Positions 32,391-45,488 of a stretch of DNA of 64,000 nucleotides are shown here, one piece after another. Source of the DNA: Podocnemis expansa (taxonomy: Eukaryota; Chordata; Testudines; Podocnemididae). Each line of letters opens with the position of its first letter. Position 1 is the stretch's first letter. The DNA is taken from the NCBI GenBank assembly GCA_007922195.1, contig ML681997.1, forward strand, positions 13,806,282 through 13,870,281. The letters are read 5' to 3'. A program made the translations under genes and the position numbers. The notes under the pieces were generated by a model. It saw only the letters and a list, made by a program, of their open reading frames with translations, had not been told where the DNA came from and did not search any database.

Positions 32391-35330
32391 CGATTGTACT
32401 TTTGGAGCCTGGACTTATGCATACGTGTGTATGTTAGAGACTCACTTTAGATGAGGAAGAGAGCTTCTTTCTGAGGTGATGGTCTTTCTCAAACATATGG
32501 CAACTTTATCTAATTTGTGAACAGAACCAGTGTAGCTGGACCCAGAGAGACTGTGTGTTCAAAGCTACTGTGCTTTGTGTCCTGTGTGCTCCTGAAGCCT
32601 GTAGCATGTTTATAATAATCAACACTGAATAAAATGCAAGGGGAAAATGTTTGTTTAACCCTCTCTGCCCAAAAGTATTAGTATTAGTATCTAGAAGGAG
32701 ATAATTAGAACACAAACATCAGATTTATTACATCTTTTTCTAAATAGAGGGGTTTTTTAGTCATTGAGCTGGTCAGTTGCTTGGTGGTTAAGTTCATCCA
32801 GCAATCAGTGTTCATGATGTTTCCTCTCCTTCCCCTGCTAGGTGCGGTATGTTCAGCCCTAAAGTTTAAGTAAAGCTTGTTATGTTGTCAGCAGATGAAA
32901 GCTACTGGACTGATTTGTTTCAGAGGCATCTGTTTAGTACCTGATTGGAGTGGGGGTGATTATGGCAAGACCAGATGATGTGAAGACTTCTCTTTCTGCG
33001 TACCATCTTAGAAGAGGAATGAAACAACAGGATGTGTGGTTGTAAACATGCATTCATACTTTGGGGTCTGTACATAACTCTTGATCATGGGTGGGCTGTA
33101 CAATTCGTCACATGATTCATATGGTGAAATAAAGCAAGGGAGGATCCAGAATTCCTTTCTACTTATTTGAAGATTATACACACAGGATATTGAGTGTTCA
33201 TTAGTCTGCGAACTTCAATCCTTCCAGCCAGAGACTGGAGCTAGAAGGAATAAAATGAGTGAGGATGGTCAAACAGACTTAGGTAAACCAATAAGCTTCA
33301 TCTCCTCAGAGTTGACTTGAATATATTTTAAGAGTTGGAAAAGTTTGGTTAATTGTCCCCCTCACCTTTGTTTTTTTTAATTTTCTTATTAATTTTTCTG
33401 TACTTCTAGATTTCTTGGCTGGCGAGAAGTACAAGCACTGAAGTATTTGGGGACTCTCTCTGGCAATATTTAGGGTCTCTCCAAAGTTGGGTATCTCATG
33501 CAAGGCTGAATCTGAGCTTTGTGTGAGAAGGGTGGTTTGATTTTGAGACCAAAGTTGCTTGGATGAGAACTCATATTGCTTGTTATTCATCAGAACAGAA
33601 GCCATGTTGTTTCTTGTTCCAAACCTGGTAAAACTGGGGCGGGGGGCAGGACCATTCTCTTGTTAGCAGATTTTCTTGCTTATTAGTGCTGTGCTCTAAT
33701 AAGAAAATCAGGGTGCCTGTCAGGGGATAACTAAGGATAGACATCACTACTTTTTTATTTTGTTTAGTCTAACAGGCTCACATCACTGGGACAGTTAGTT
33801 TCCTCTGCTCTTGAATATCTGGGGCCAATTCTCCATGTGCAAATTGATCTTAAAATGGCCACAGATAGGTAGTGTGGAATTTCTGTGTAGGGGAACAGTC
33901 TACTGTTAGAAAACAAAGCTGTGTCTGATGCCAGCTGCTTCCCCACCTTCCTGTCATAAGGGAAGGGACCATGTGTTGTGGGACACAGTGTGATGGAACG
34001 AGCTTTACTGTGCCTGGTCTTCTGCAAGTATGCAATCCATTATGCTGTGCCTGTGGCCGAGTTAGAGCAGCAGGGAATCCATCACAAGTTGGGGGCTGAA
34101 GATAAAGGAGCCACAAAAGCCTGCCCACTGTTGCTGCTGTCCACCATGGTCCAGAATGGCTCTGTATCCAGGGCATGGTCTCAACTTATGCTGTATGAGT
34201 GGAGTCACCAGTTTTAGTGCCAGAGACTTGGCCTTTGGTCCATGAACCTGTTGTTTCAGTGTGGCTAAACTGGAGCCCAAAATGACTGTGGAGGCAAGGG
34301 CTGCTCTGTTGCTGTGCTTGTTGACATGCAACTCCCTGTACCTGAGAGAGCACTGATCCAGGCATTTTTGCCCTGCCCAGTGCTTGGGCATGGTGTAAAG
34401 TGCTGGAAGGACCCATTGGCATGGGAATGACAGACATGTCTGCCTTTCTTTGTAATGCAGAAGACCAGTCTCTAGCAGGGAGACAAGCTAGTTCAAGGGG
34501 TTAGTAACAGCATCATGCAACTTAGAACTAGCAAGGGCCCTAGTTTTGGAACTGGCCTAGTATAAGAGTGACTAGAAGTTGTTGCCATTTGATGGAAGTT
34601 CTGAGGCTTCAGTGTGTATCACCACTGGCTGCTGTAGGTCTCCAAATCACATGGTGTGTTCCTGATGGCTGTCTGTAAAGTAGCAGAGCATAGGATGGAC
34701 ATTAGTGGCTGATCCACCGTCTCTGAAAGGTGACCACAAAGGGATGAGGTTGAGTTGTGGTGGTGGAGGGACTCTTGTGCTGTCCACTGCCTCTGGGGAG
34801 CGTGTTTGGGTGTGAGACTTTCAAAACCACTGAAATCTTATTTTATTGATCCCCCCCCCTTTTTTTTTAAATTCCTGAAAAGAGAGACGAGGTAGCTGAA
34901 TGCTGTTTGCTCTGAATGCCTACCCTTGGAGTGTGTTTCACAGATTGCTTATTTGTAAATTATGGAATTCACTGCTTCCTGTGAATTTCTTTTACTATGG
35001 ATGCTTAGCGCTGGTTCCCCTTGCCCCCGCAGCGGGGTAATGCTGGAGATCAGGGTCACCAGTTTCGTTATCCAGTTGGAAGAGACAGACTTCTGAAAGT
35101 GGGCAGAACCTTGATTGTAATACTTCTTTCATATTGAAATAGCCATAGATGTTTTTTGAAAGGCAGGTGCACCCATCTACACTGTAGGTGGCTTGTGTGA
35201 TGCACCTCTTGCAATTTGCCTGCTCTAGGAAAGGGACACACAAAGCATGCAGGCGTCCTTATTGTCTTCACCAGAAGGGGGATAGGTATTCTCCATCAAT
35301 AGGATCATAGGAGAAGGGAGTGAAACAAGG
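32391..35330. other. Intron 2, unique stretch
   Basis: About 2.9 kb without recognised genes. Overlapping frames at 33764-34437 on the minus strand show no domain. C9/T8 homopolymers at 34851-34868. Confidence 0.35.
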
Positions 35331-35334
35331 AGGT

Positions 35335-35545
35335 GAGAAGATGGTCTTGTGGTTAGGCCATTATGCTGGGGCTCAGGAGACCTAGATTCAACTCCCTGCT
35401 CTGTCACAGACTTCCTCCTATGTTACATTGGCCAAGGGATGTTTGTCCTCACATATCTCAGTACTGTGTCTGCAAAAAGTGGTGAACAATACTGCACTGC
35501 TGTCCAGGGCTGTTGTGAAATAAAATGCTGGGGACTCAAATTGTT
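35335..35545 (+). repeat. MIR-like CORE-SINE
   Basis: CTTGTGGTTAGGCCATTATG, TCAGGAGACCTAGATTCAA, CTCTGTCACAGACTTCCTCC, then CCAGGGCTGTTGTGAAATAA. This is the tRNA-like head and CORE of a MIR-type SINE in order. Confidence 0.7.
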
Positions 35546-37532
35546 CTCAAGCTAGCTGTAGATTAGGGTTCTGATGTGACTGGGGCTCCTGCATAAGCCC
35601 CTATGTGTCTGTCTCTCGCTGTCTGAATGTCTGGTAAATAAAAACTTGCAGTTAACCTCCTTGTTAACAGTTTTTGTTTGGACCTTTGATTACAGGGTCT
35701 GGGAACCCAAATGTCTGTGTCTGAACTTGCTTTCATATGTACCCTTCACGCATAGTCACAGCAATTAAATGAAAGGCTTCAGAGTCAGTGCAGCACATTT
35801 CACAAACTCTTTTAAACACTGAAAGTAGATTTAAGGAAGAAGTTCTGACAATGGATTTTGTATCTCCAAATGCGGAATTTAGAATAGTACAGCAGTAATA
35901 CGCACAGGTATTTCAAGTAGGACAGGCTGTAATCTGAGCAAAATATAAAACAGGGGAATTGTCCTTGGTGTAACTAATCAGATTTACGTAGAAACCACAT
36001 CCTCGTTGTGACCGGTGACGACAGAAACATTCCCCAGTGTTTGAATTCAAGTGGTGATTTGTATCCAAATGTGCACTCATTCTTCTAAAGAATTTCTATC
36101 TAATGCCACTGGAAAAGTTTCACACACAATGCTATGCTTAATGGAGATCCCTGACAGTGACTTTCTCTGTATGTGTGTTTACTTATACATATGCAGATAA
36201 GAGCAGGAAATCTGTCTGCTTAACACTGTATTGTTCAGAGGAGGTTATAAAGAGCTGGAGAGTCCAACTGCATCTTGCACATTCAAATCGAGGTGTGTGT
36301 GGCTTTTTTGGGGGGTGAGGAGGCTCATCTTTTTGCTCCTGCTTTGGCTCACGTCATCTTCCTTATTCACCTGCTTTGATAAATTCTATTTTTATTTGTC
36401 TATGCCCATCCACTTCAAGTAGACAAAAATAACTTCTATGTAATCCAGCCTGTCTCACTCCTTTCATTCCATCCTCTGTTGTTGTTGCTGAATTTTAGGT
36501 ATTTGTTTTCAGAAGGAGTGAGTGGCGATGGTAGAAAACATTTATGCTACAATAAAATTGCTGCGGCAAATAATCTATTAGAATCCCTTTTTCTTCACTT
36601 AGAATGGTTGCTGAGAGGTCAGAATATGTGCAAAACAAGTAAGGGATTTGGAGAGTGATTGAGAAGTGAAATGACTTGCATAATCATGAGATGTGTATTC
36701 TTGACAAAAAGCTGACAGGAACAGAGGATTAATGGGCACAAATGGTATATCAGTATGAGCTCTGAGATTCAACATAAAAGCAGGAGGGTGAATCTTTGGA
36801 TAGGTTTCCTATGGACTTTGACTCATGTTGTGGAAGTTCTGTATAATATTTGATGGAACTGAACTATTTTTGTCATCTCTGAAGAAGTTTTGGGCAAGAT
36901 TTGTGCTTTAAACTGAATTTTTTGTATCCTCAGTACTGGCATATTTCATACCAATATCAATGGCAAATAAACACTGGGTGTTGACCATTGTTTCTGGTTT
37001 GTGGATGATGAGGTTATTAGTGGCCACAGGTACTTCAGTGAAATGGTTAGATGTTTTAGTGATGCCTACTAAAAGGTGTTTTTCTTGTCACAATGAAATT
37101 AATAGGGTTTTGAGTCTGTTAGATGGTTTTTAGACACAACTGATGTTGCCTTTTAGCAGTGGGGTAAATTAGATGACCCATGTGGACCCTTCTAATCCTA
37201 TGCACTAGTCTAGACTTGCTGCACTTCTTGGTGGTAGTCTGCAGGAGATATGCAAGGTACGTAAAACACCTTGTGTATCTCCTGTTGACTTATTAACTCC
37301 AGCTTACCACGCCCTACACACTGCTCTGAGGCAAACAAAAATGCTGTCCGGTCACCTTAGCACTATGCTATTTCAGGCGCCAGAGTTACTGATGTGGACT
37401 CCAAAGCAATTGAGTGCATCTTGACAGACAGCTCAATCAAACCTGGAAGAGCACACTGACAGCAGCATTTTGCCACCATCGGTGTAGACATACCCAATGA
37501 CTGTGTGAGAGCCTTATGGCTTTTGTTAGATG
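35546..37532. other. Intron 2, unique stretch
   Basis: No gene or clear repeat seen. Confidence 0.35.
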
Positions 37533-37540
37533 ATGTAAGG

Positions 37541-37728
37541 CAGGGGTCTCAAACATGCAGCCTGTGAGCTGCATGTGGCCTCTAAAGCTGTTTCCTGTGG
37601 CCTGCAATGACACTATTGTTACTAATATTTGCAATATCATTGTATGAAAAGGTTTCGGTGGTGTGGCCCTTGGGCTAATGTACTAGTCCTCATGTGGCCC
37701 TCATGATGATTTGAGTTTTAGACCCCCG
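37541..37728. mobile_element. hAT MITE, 188 bp, reverse orientation
   Basis: Exact 8-bp duplication ATGTAAGG (37533-37540, 37729-37736). Same family as 9310 and 26285 but in the opposite orientation (AACACTATTG-type core seen as GACACTATTGTTACTAAT). Confidence 0.92.
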
Positions 37729-37736
37729 ATGTAAGG

Positions 37737-39984
37737 CGCAACGTGATGGACACTTTGGTGCATTTTGTTAAGTTTGCTGCCCTCTTCAGGTTGAATGTTA
37801 GTGAAGTGGGCGAATAACATTTGCCTAAGCTGATTAGGAAAATAAATGATTTTACTTACTGAGGTTTTTGTGTTTTTTTTTTTCCTGGAAAAACAACTTG
37901 TCTTCAAAAGCTTTTAGGATTTTATCAAAAACTGGAAAAATCTGAATATTGTTGCTGCTCCAAACAAACCAACAAAAATTCAGGTGTTTGGTTTTTTTGT
38001 TGTTTTTGTTTTTTTTATGAAAGGCCAGAAGAAATAAGAAAATTTCCTGTGGAAATTTCAGTTTTTCATTAAAATATTTCATTGGATAAAATTTTGAGTG
38101 AAAATTTCAAATTCTTTTAACAATGGTACGGTATTGGATCCTTTATTATTTTTAAAAAGTCAGTTTATGTTAATGATGCTTTCAGTGACTGATTCCCCTT
38201 CCCCCCCCCTTGTTGTTCGTCAAAGTGATGGACAAATATACTGTTGCTATAGGCGCAGATAGAGCAGCATTCTGAACTTCCCCTGTTCTGCTGTGGCTTT
38301 CAGCACTCTACCAGTCTGACTTGCAGTGGTCTTGGTAATGAAACCATGGAAGACAGCTAACCAGGTGCTGCCAGTTGTCAGGTTGTATAGTGACTTCTGT
38401 GATGTAAACAGATGCCTGTGAGCAATGAACTGAAACCACCAAACCTTGTTTTCACTTAGAAACATAAATCCAGATTTTAAACCAGGCCAGTTAAATTAAA
38501 AGATTGGTGCATCATATCATCTCAGTCTTGTAAGATCAGATTGGGTTGCATTTGCCCTACCTTTAAACTGAGGACAACTTTAGTTTTTAGGAGTGTTAAT
38601 TCCTTGCTTCACAAACCCAGATATGCACTTAGGTCACCTAAAAAGGAGCAGGTCATGAAATAAAAGCACACTTTGCTTGCTTCAAGGAACAGTGCAGTCC
38701 TTTCAGTAGTTGGGATTGCAGAGATTGTACTGGGTAGGCCAGGATGCCTCTCCGACATCTGCTTTTTGGTCTACTGAGTCAAGTCAGTACCCACAAAACT
38801 GTAATTTTCACCATAACAGTGGATTATGGTTGTCACAATTTGTGGAATTTTGGCTTGTGTATTCAGTAAAAGGAAACCAAGTCCAATGCTTATAATTTCT
38901 GGAGTCCAAATAGTTCTGAACTAAAGCTCAACAAACTACTCTTTAATTTTACAATTGTCTGATGGGACTTTGCGATTTATTTGTTGTTACTTCCTTAATG
39001 ATGTTGCAGTCAGAGGCACTGTTTTGCTAAATGTTGTGTAAAAAGTAAATTGTAGCACAGCAGATGTTGGTATTTGGATGGATGTCGGTGCAATGGGAGG
39101 ACAGCAACAGTCATCTCTGTCAGCTGTCTTCAAACTCCACAGGCCTGCTGTGTGGTTACTTTGGTGTGTAAAAACAGCTCGTTTTGCAACTGGGAAGTTT
39201 GGCATTACGTTTTGGCACAGAGCCAGTCCACTGGGTTAATGCAAGTGTTTATCCAGCAATTTTCCTTAAAACTGGTAACTCAGAGAAAATGTTTATTAAA
39301 CTTCAGTACCGAGCAAAAGGGAATTATACTGCCTCTGTTCTTTTAAAACAAGCACACACTTGTGTTACTGAAAAGATTTGGGGATGGGAGGAAAGTTATT
39401 GCTAGTCTTTTTCTCAAACACTTGTTATAATTTCCCAATTTTGCCTTCGGGACTAAGCATACCTGTCAAGGAGCTAAGTGCATACTGTGAAAGTTGTAAC
39501 TGCTTTTCTCGTTAGTGTTTTCCTTTTAAAAAAAAAACAAGGGTGAGGCATTAAAATGCAGCAATTTGTTTACCCTTCCTTTCTGTAGGAATTCCAGTTG
39601 CAGCATGGAATTTGAGCCTTGATCTGTAGAGTGGCTGATCTTGTGTGATAAACTACTGTAGATTTTACCTTAAGGCTTTCTGCAAGAGTCCCCGGCAAGC
39701 TTTCCAGAATTCCCTTTTTAAAAGATTTCTGCCAATTTTAGATTCAATTTTTCATGGAAATTGCATCTTGGGGAGTAATTTTAATGAGGCAAAGAAAGGG
39801 TGGTGGATTTATAAGATGTTGCTGCTTTAATCAAATTTTTACACCTTAACCTGAGAGTTTTAGAAGATTTGATCAGAGGCTAGTGGGAAACTTGCTTATA
39901 ATTGGAGATCCTTACTTTGGTTTTCTAATAGTTTCAGCCATTAGTGCCAGTTGAATTAAAGGATTACTGCCTGTCATTCTTCAG
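37737..39984. other. Intron 2, unique AT-rich stretch
   Basis: No gene seen. T-rich runs at 37867-37882 and 37988-38017. Confidence 0.35.
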
Positions 39985-41220
39985 GGAGACAGTCCCTTTT
40001 TCATAAGAAGGGGAAGGTGTAGCAAAGAACTGTGGCTTCCCTTGGAGCCAGGGTTCGAGAAAGGGCCTGAATGCCCCCTCTGGCTGGACTTAGGAACTGC
40101 TGGGCCCCAGCCCCAGAAGCGGAGGGGTGGAGCCAAGACAGGAACTGGAAGTATAAAAGCCCAACCTGGTAGTTCAGTAGTAGCTGAACTTCTGGAGGGG
40201 AAGGTTGTGCCTTCTTGACGGTGGTGAGCCAGACGAGGCCAGTCCACTGCCAGGAGGATCACCCCATCCTCTCCAGCTAGAGGCCCTGATGGACCACCCA
40301 GCTTCCCTGGGCACAGTAACTGGGAGGGGATCCCTGAAGCTGCGGGCTGGAGAGGATGCCCCAGGGCCTGCTGGGCCCACGATCAATTGCCCCTCACTGG
40401 GACTTGCCCGGAACTGAGGACGTAGACACATATCACTCCTGCAACCTGGAGGAACTCCCTTCAGCTGAGGAGGAGCTGCCTGCAGTGAGTGGACCCTGTG
40501 ACCTGGGGAAGTTGCCTTCTGCTGACGAGCTGGAGACTCATTGACACACAGGGTTTTGTCAGGATCCTGCAGGCAATCTACACAGAGGACTAGAAGCCCA
40601 ATACCCCCTTTGGTACCTGGGCACGGGGTAGGAGGAAGTAGCTCAGGAAAAGCAGACTGGTGTGCGGCTGCCAACACAACACTCTGGTGTCAGCCTGTTG
40701 CAGCAGGAGCCCCGATCATGCAGTGACTGACCCTTCAGTCACTGGTAGAACCCTGGGCTGGGACGCAGTGGAGACGGGTGGGCCTGCATCCCCCTCCTCA
40801 CCCCTCTTCTTTCCCAACCACCTGTGGTACATGACCATCACTCCGGGGCTGTTGAGGGGCACAAGCAGTGTTCTTGCCCATCTGGGCCAGCTACCAAGCC
40901 TGGACCAGGGCTACTGACTATTGTACCTTGGGCTGGGGTTACAGACTCTTGTGCCCGCCTGCCCCACCTAGCAGCTGAGCATATGGACTTGCTGGTCCAT
41001 AAGTGATACCCCAGAAGGGGGCCTAAGAGGCTTGGCTGGAGGGCTAAGACCCAAGGAGTGACTCAGAGCAGAGTCCAGCATGCAAAAGGCGAAGCACTGA
41101 CTGCTTGGAGGAGGACAACACCAGACCAGTTCCCCAGTATCACAAGAAAGAGGTGCCCTCCAGGCAGGTCGAGTGCCAGAAATGCCTACACGCAGGTACT
41201 GTAGTGAGGGTTGCAAGATA
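39985..41220 (+). repeat. GC-rich LTR-like block with TATA box
   Basis: A GC-rich segment of about 1.2 kb. GGAAGTATAAAAGCCCAAC at about 40147-40165 is a good TATA-type promoter context, as in U3/R of an LTR. No second LTR, primer-binding site or gag/pol frame was recognised, so class is uncertain. Open frames on both strands (for example 40174-40677 minus) look like composition effects. Confidence 0.45.
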
Positions 41221-43015
41221 AGTGTGAAACTGCAGAGTTTCTAAGATGCTTTTTGTTTGCACAGCACTCAAAAAAATGAGCTATCCACTTAATAAAGTGT
41301 TTAACTGAAGTACAGTTTTGTAAGCAAAATGATTTCAGTGTTTTTAAGTTTTTTAAAGGTGAAACTAAAAAGCTTTTTTTCCCCTCTGCTTTCTATACTG
41401 TATCTTGCTTCTGTACCAAATAAGGCTTAATTTTGAAAAACACAGTTTTACAAGAAGGTAGCCCTTTAGAAAAAAACAAATACTACCCCCAAGCCCAACA
41501 GTCTTTCTCAGTATGTTGAGGATAAAGTGAAGATTTTCTGTTGACCATAAACCCACTTGTCTTTTGGTTTTGTACTGAGCATGCAAATTAAAACTTGATT
41601 TGAGCAATATTTATCAATAATCCAGATTCCTAATGTCACGAAGCAAAAAGGCAGGCTGACTATGCCATAGCTGAGCTGATCTTTTGAGAGTTTGCACTAC
41701 AGAAGTTGGCAGCACTTCTGCTGCTCTGCAAAGTAGTCTGGGAGGGGAGAAATGAGCTGCTCCTCAAACTCCATGCACCATCTTTGTGTCTGAACCCTTT
41801 TAACACTTGTTTTCTTATGCACAGACATGGTCCAGCTATTTAAATAGCCACATTCTAAATGGACAGCTTTCCAGATGGGAAGGAAATCCTGGCTGTAGTG
41901 CAGTGCTGAGCTCATTTTTTAAAATAAAATCTTCCAGCCAACCTCCCCTAACCCTCTGGTAACCCTGATTCTCGGATTTTGAGACTTTGCCCTCACCTAT
42001 CCCCCTTGGTGGCATCAATAGTAGTGGGAGCATCCTAGATAGGTGGAGACCTGTCTGCCTTCCCTGCTTATCTCCTATTCTTTTCTCAGCAGCATCCTCT
42101 CTGGTGCAGCTGATCCCAGCCGATCCCAGCCAGTCTCAGCAGCCAGAGCATTTTGTCGGATTTCTGCCAGACTTCTCCCCTCCCCCATCCAAGTTGCTGG
42201 CAGCAGCAGGATCGTCAGGGTGGCCTGTCTTGATTTGACCCCTGTGGCAGCAGTACCCTCCCCCTCACACCCCAAACCGCCCGCAGCTGCAGTGTGAGAT
42301 GACAGCATCAGATCAGGACTATGTGGGGGGAAAAATGTTGTGTGTACAAAATGTACACTAAGCAAAACAGGATTTGTGTGTGTGTGTGCGCGCGCGTGCG
42401 TGCATGCACCTTCCTGTGCAATAACACCGTAAGGCAGGACTACTACCCCAGATGACCTTCAGCAAGAAACCTTCACATAAGCTTTATGGCTTCCTGGTTG
42501 TCTTGAGTTTTAAGTGCAGGTATTTGACTTTGCTGGAGAGCCATTTCGTGTTCCTTGAAGAATCTGCAATTATTAAGTGAATGTATCCTAACTAGGCAGG
42601 TGATTTTTATCAGGTTAATACTCTCCGGGTGGGAGGAGGGAGGAACAAACCCTGGTCTGTACTGGGGGGGGGGGGGCTCCCTGGATACATGCTAGGAGTA
42701 GGAGGAGTGTGTGGTAGAGAGAATGATATGCAGATGCTGCGCTACGCTTGCTTGCCAGATGCTCTGGGAGGTGGCCCTTGAGCCGCAGACCCTGACCTCT
42801 GTACGTCTTTATAGTGACAGAAGAGCCATTTTGGGGAGTGTGGGAGGGGTAAGGGGCCAGAGAGTTTGCTTTTTGTTTTGTTTCCCCTGGGAGCTGGGAG
42901 AGGAATTATGGGAGGGGGTGGGAATTGTTGGGGTTGGGGGGATCTGGAATTTCTATCCTTTCCCCACCTATTCTCGTTACAGTTGGATTGCCCTTACTGC
43001 AACACCTGCTGTCTT
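41221..43015. other. Intron 2, mostly unique
   Basis: No gene seen. A GC-richer patch with CAGCC-rich sequence at 42060-42300, a (TG)n/(CG)n run at 42375-42405, and a G run at 42663-42676. Confidence 0.4.
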
Positions 43016-43026
43016 AAGAAATGCCC

Positions 43027-43174
43027 ATTCTGTAAGTTCCCTATCTTCAAGCTTCTGACAAAGTGGGATTTTTTCCCACAAAAGCTCATGTGATAAATAA
43101 ATTTGTTAGTTGTTAAATGGTGCAGGACTCTTTGTTTGTTTTGCTGAACTAGAGTAACACAGCTACCCCTTTGG
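43027..43174 (+). mobile_element. GTGGCAC retroposon monomer, 148 bp
   Basis: Flanked by AAGAAATGCCC (43016-43026) and AAGAAAAGCCC (43175-43185), 10/11 identical. It starts ATTCTGTAAGTTCC and ends CAGCTACCCCTTTGG, so it is a single unit in sense orientation. The core is CpG-decayed: CTGACAA and CACAAAA. Confidence 0.85.
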
Positions 43175-43554
43175 AAGAAAAGCCCTGTCTCTCTTCTGCT
43201 TTCACTCTTAAGTTATTGCTTCTGCATCTTCAACTGAAACTGGACAGGCACCTTAGTGGGAGCTTTCTTTAACCTAAAGTAGCTTTAACATCCCTGAGCT
43301 GTTAGTTCATCATGAAAATTAATAAGTACAGTACAGTACTAGTGAAGAGTCAGTCTTTCGGGCTCCTAAATTAGTTATATTTCAAACCTGTTTTTTTTTA
43401 GTTAGCAGTAATGAGAGTGGATATGATGCTTGCTCTGCTGGAACTTAGAGCAGTTAGGGACAAAGCTGATGTGCTGATTAGAATGGTGACTTTCGTGGTA
43501 AAAATGCAGTAATGCTTGCTATTGAGTATTAGAGATTTTTTTTTTTTTTAAGGC

Positions 43555-43640
43555 TATGTTAAATTCTGGCCCCGTTGAAGTCAATTGAAGTTTTGCTGTT
43601 GATTTCAGTGGAGCCTGGATTTTGCTCTAAACTATGTTAA
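43555..43640. repeat. Old dispersed repeat, second copy
   Basis: GTTGAAGTCAATTGAAGTTT and GATTTCAGTGGAGCCTGGAT. Related to 1348-1425. Confidence 0.4.
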
Positions 43641-44185
43641 TTTTGTACTGATGAAGAGTGACTCATGGAAGGTCTCTACTTTGTGGCAGAATCCAGGGCA
43701 GTCATGGTATAAAGCTGCCCACTGTTACTCTGTTCACACATCTCATCTTAGCCCAAGGAAACTAGTCCTAGTGGTTTCTTCATATCCAGGAGCATTGGTG
43801 CTGGCAGTGGTGGTTTGTTTTATTTTGAGGGGGTTTGATTTTTTCCCCCCAACAAGATATGAATTCCAAAGAAACCGTACGTAGGCAGCCATGATACATT
43901 CTGTCGGCATCACATTCATTTAGATTGGGATGTCAAACATGGCCCAACCCACAAATCTCTTCCTTCTGGCCCGTGACTGTACTCCATGGGACCACGCCCT
44001 CCCTAATAGAGACAGCGAGCGAGAGAGAGAGAGGTCTCAAGTATCCAGTGCTCCACAATGTCATTCAAGTGTCAGGTCTAGCGACATCGCAGAGCGCTGG
44101 GTATGCAAGACTGCACTCCAGAAGACCACACTCTTTCCCTAAGGAGCTGGGGCTGATCTCATGGAGTGCAGTCTGACTTAACTAG

Positions 44186-44789
44186 TAAAAAAAAAAAACA
44201 AAAACAACAAGGAGTTGTGTGGCACTTTAAGACTAACAGATTTATTTTTTGCATGAGCTTTCGTGGGAGAAGATCCCTTCTNNNNNNNNNNNNNNNNNNN
44301 NNNNNNNNNNNNNNNNNNNNNNNNNNNNNNNNNNNNNNNNNNNNNNNNNNNNNNNNNNNNNNNNNNNNNNNNNNNNNNNNNNNNNNNNNNNNNNNNNNNN
44401 NNNNNNNNNNNNNNNNNNNNNNNNNNNNNNNNNNNNNNNNNNNNNNNNNNNNNNNNNNNNNNNNNNNNNNNNNNNNNNNNNNNNNNNNNNNNNNNNNNNN
44501 NNNNNNNNNNNNNNNNNNNNNNNNNNNNNNNNNNNNNNNNNNNNNNNNNNNNNNNNNNNNNNNNNNNNNNNNNNNNNNNNNNNNNNNNNNNNNNNNNNNN
44601 NNNNNNNNNNNNNNNNNNNNNNNNNNNNNNNNNNNNNNNNNNNNNNNNNNNNNNNNNNNNNNNNNNNNNNNNNNNNNNNNNTCTTCTCCCACGAAAGCTC
44701 ATGCAAAAAATAAATCTGTTAGTCTTAAAGTGCCACACAACTCCTTGTTGTTTTTTTACTGGACTAGACTAACACAGCTGTCCCTTTTG
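44186..44789 (+). mobile_element. Inverted GTGGCAC retroposon across the gap
   Basis: The left arm (AAGGAGTTGTGTGGCAC to AGAAGATCCC) and right arm (TCTTCTCCCACGAAAGCTC to ACAGCTGTCCCTTTTG) face each other. They are separated only by the 400 Ns. The right terminus is complete. Confidence 0.8.
44282..44681. other. Assembly gap, 400 N
   Basis: Exactly 400 undetermined bases, probably a placeholder or estimate. Frames drawn through it are meaningless. Confidence 0.99.
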
Positions 44790-45243
44790 AAATTCACTTA
44801 CGTAGCACTCCGCGATGCCGTGGGAGCATAGGCTCTAGTATTTCAATTTATGCTGTATACAGCCCACTTGAAGTACATTTAAGTTAAATCTGGCCCAACA
44901 TAGCAAATGAGTTTGACACCCCTGGTTTAGATGATCTGTTTTCTGGCACATATACTCAGTTGCACTGATTGCACTGAGTTTGTAGTTGGCACAGCTTAGG
45001 AGGATTGGGGACAGCTGTAAGCCACTTTCTGAATACCCTGTAATAGGAGAAATCCTCAGCTACCCCTTAATGGCCACTTTGCACTGATAAGCCTTGGGCC
45101 AGAGCTGTCATGTCTGTCTGTATGCATTGATAATGCATTAACTGGCTGGTATGTATTTTTTACTTCTCACAACTCCTCAGAAGTAAACAGGGCTCTCTTC
45201 CTTGGTGAGCATCAGAGGCAGTGACACAGTCCAAGTTACAAAG

Positions 45244-45488
45244 GAGTAGCCATGTTAGTCTAGTCCAGCAAAACAAACAAGGAGTCTGGTGGCACTTTTA
45301 AAGACTAACAAATTTATCACATGAGCTTTCATGAGAGAGAATTCCACTTTGTCAGACACTTGAAGATGGGGAACTTAGTCCCATTCTGTAAGTTCCCCAT
45401 CTTTAAGTGTCTGACAAAGTGGGATTCTCTCCCACAAAAGCTCATGCTGTTAGTCTTCAAAAGTGCCAATAGACTACTTTTTTGTTCG
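45244..45488 (-). mobile_element. Inverted GTGGCAC retroposon, 245 bp
   Basis: Flanked by GTCCAAGTTACAAAG (45229-45243) and GTCCACGTTACAAAG (45489-45503), 14/15 identical. The left end is complete (AGGAGTAGCCATGTTAGTC). The right arm stops after GTGCCAATAGACTACTTTTT. The centre joins the arms through GGAACTTAGTCCCATTCTG. Both cores are CpG-decayed (CTGACAA). Confidence 0.9.

Larger units (their letters stand above)
43926..44925. mobile_element. hAT-type element split by a nested repeat and the gap
   Basis: Flanked by TTTAGAT on both sides (43919-43925, 44926-44932). The left end TGGGATGTCAAACATGGCCC and the right end (complement CCAGGGGTGTCAAACTC) are inverted. Most of the length is the inserted GTGGCAC retroposon and 400 Ns. 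The related fragment at 63772-63928 shares GACTGCACTC and CATGGAGTGCAGT blocks. Confidence 0.75.

Noticed and set aside
33764..34437. Four overlapping minus-strand frames of 83-109 codons
   Set aside because: Frames overlap out of phase, show no domain and have no upstream or downstream exon context.
44159..44831. Several 150-220 codon frames on both strands
   Set aside because: They exist only because 400 Ns were translated as X; the ends are the foldback repeat.
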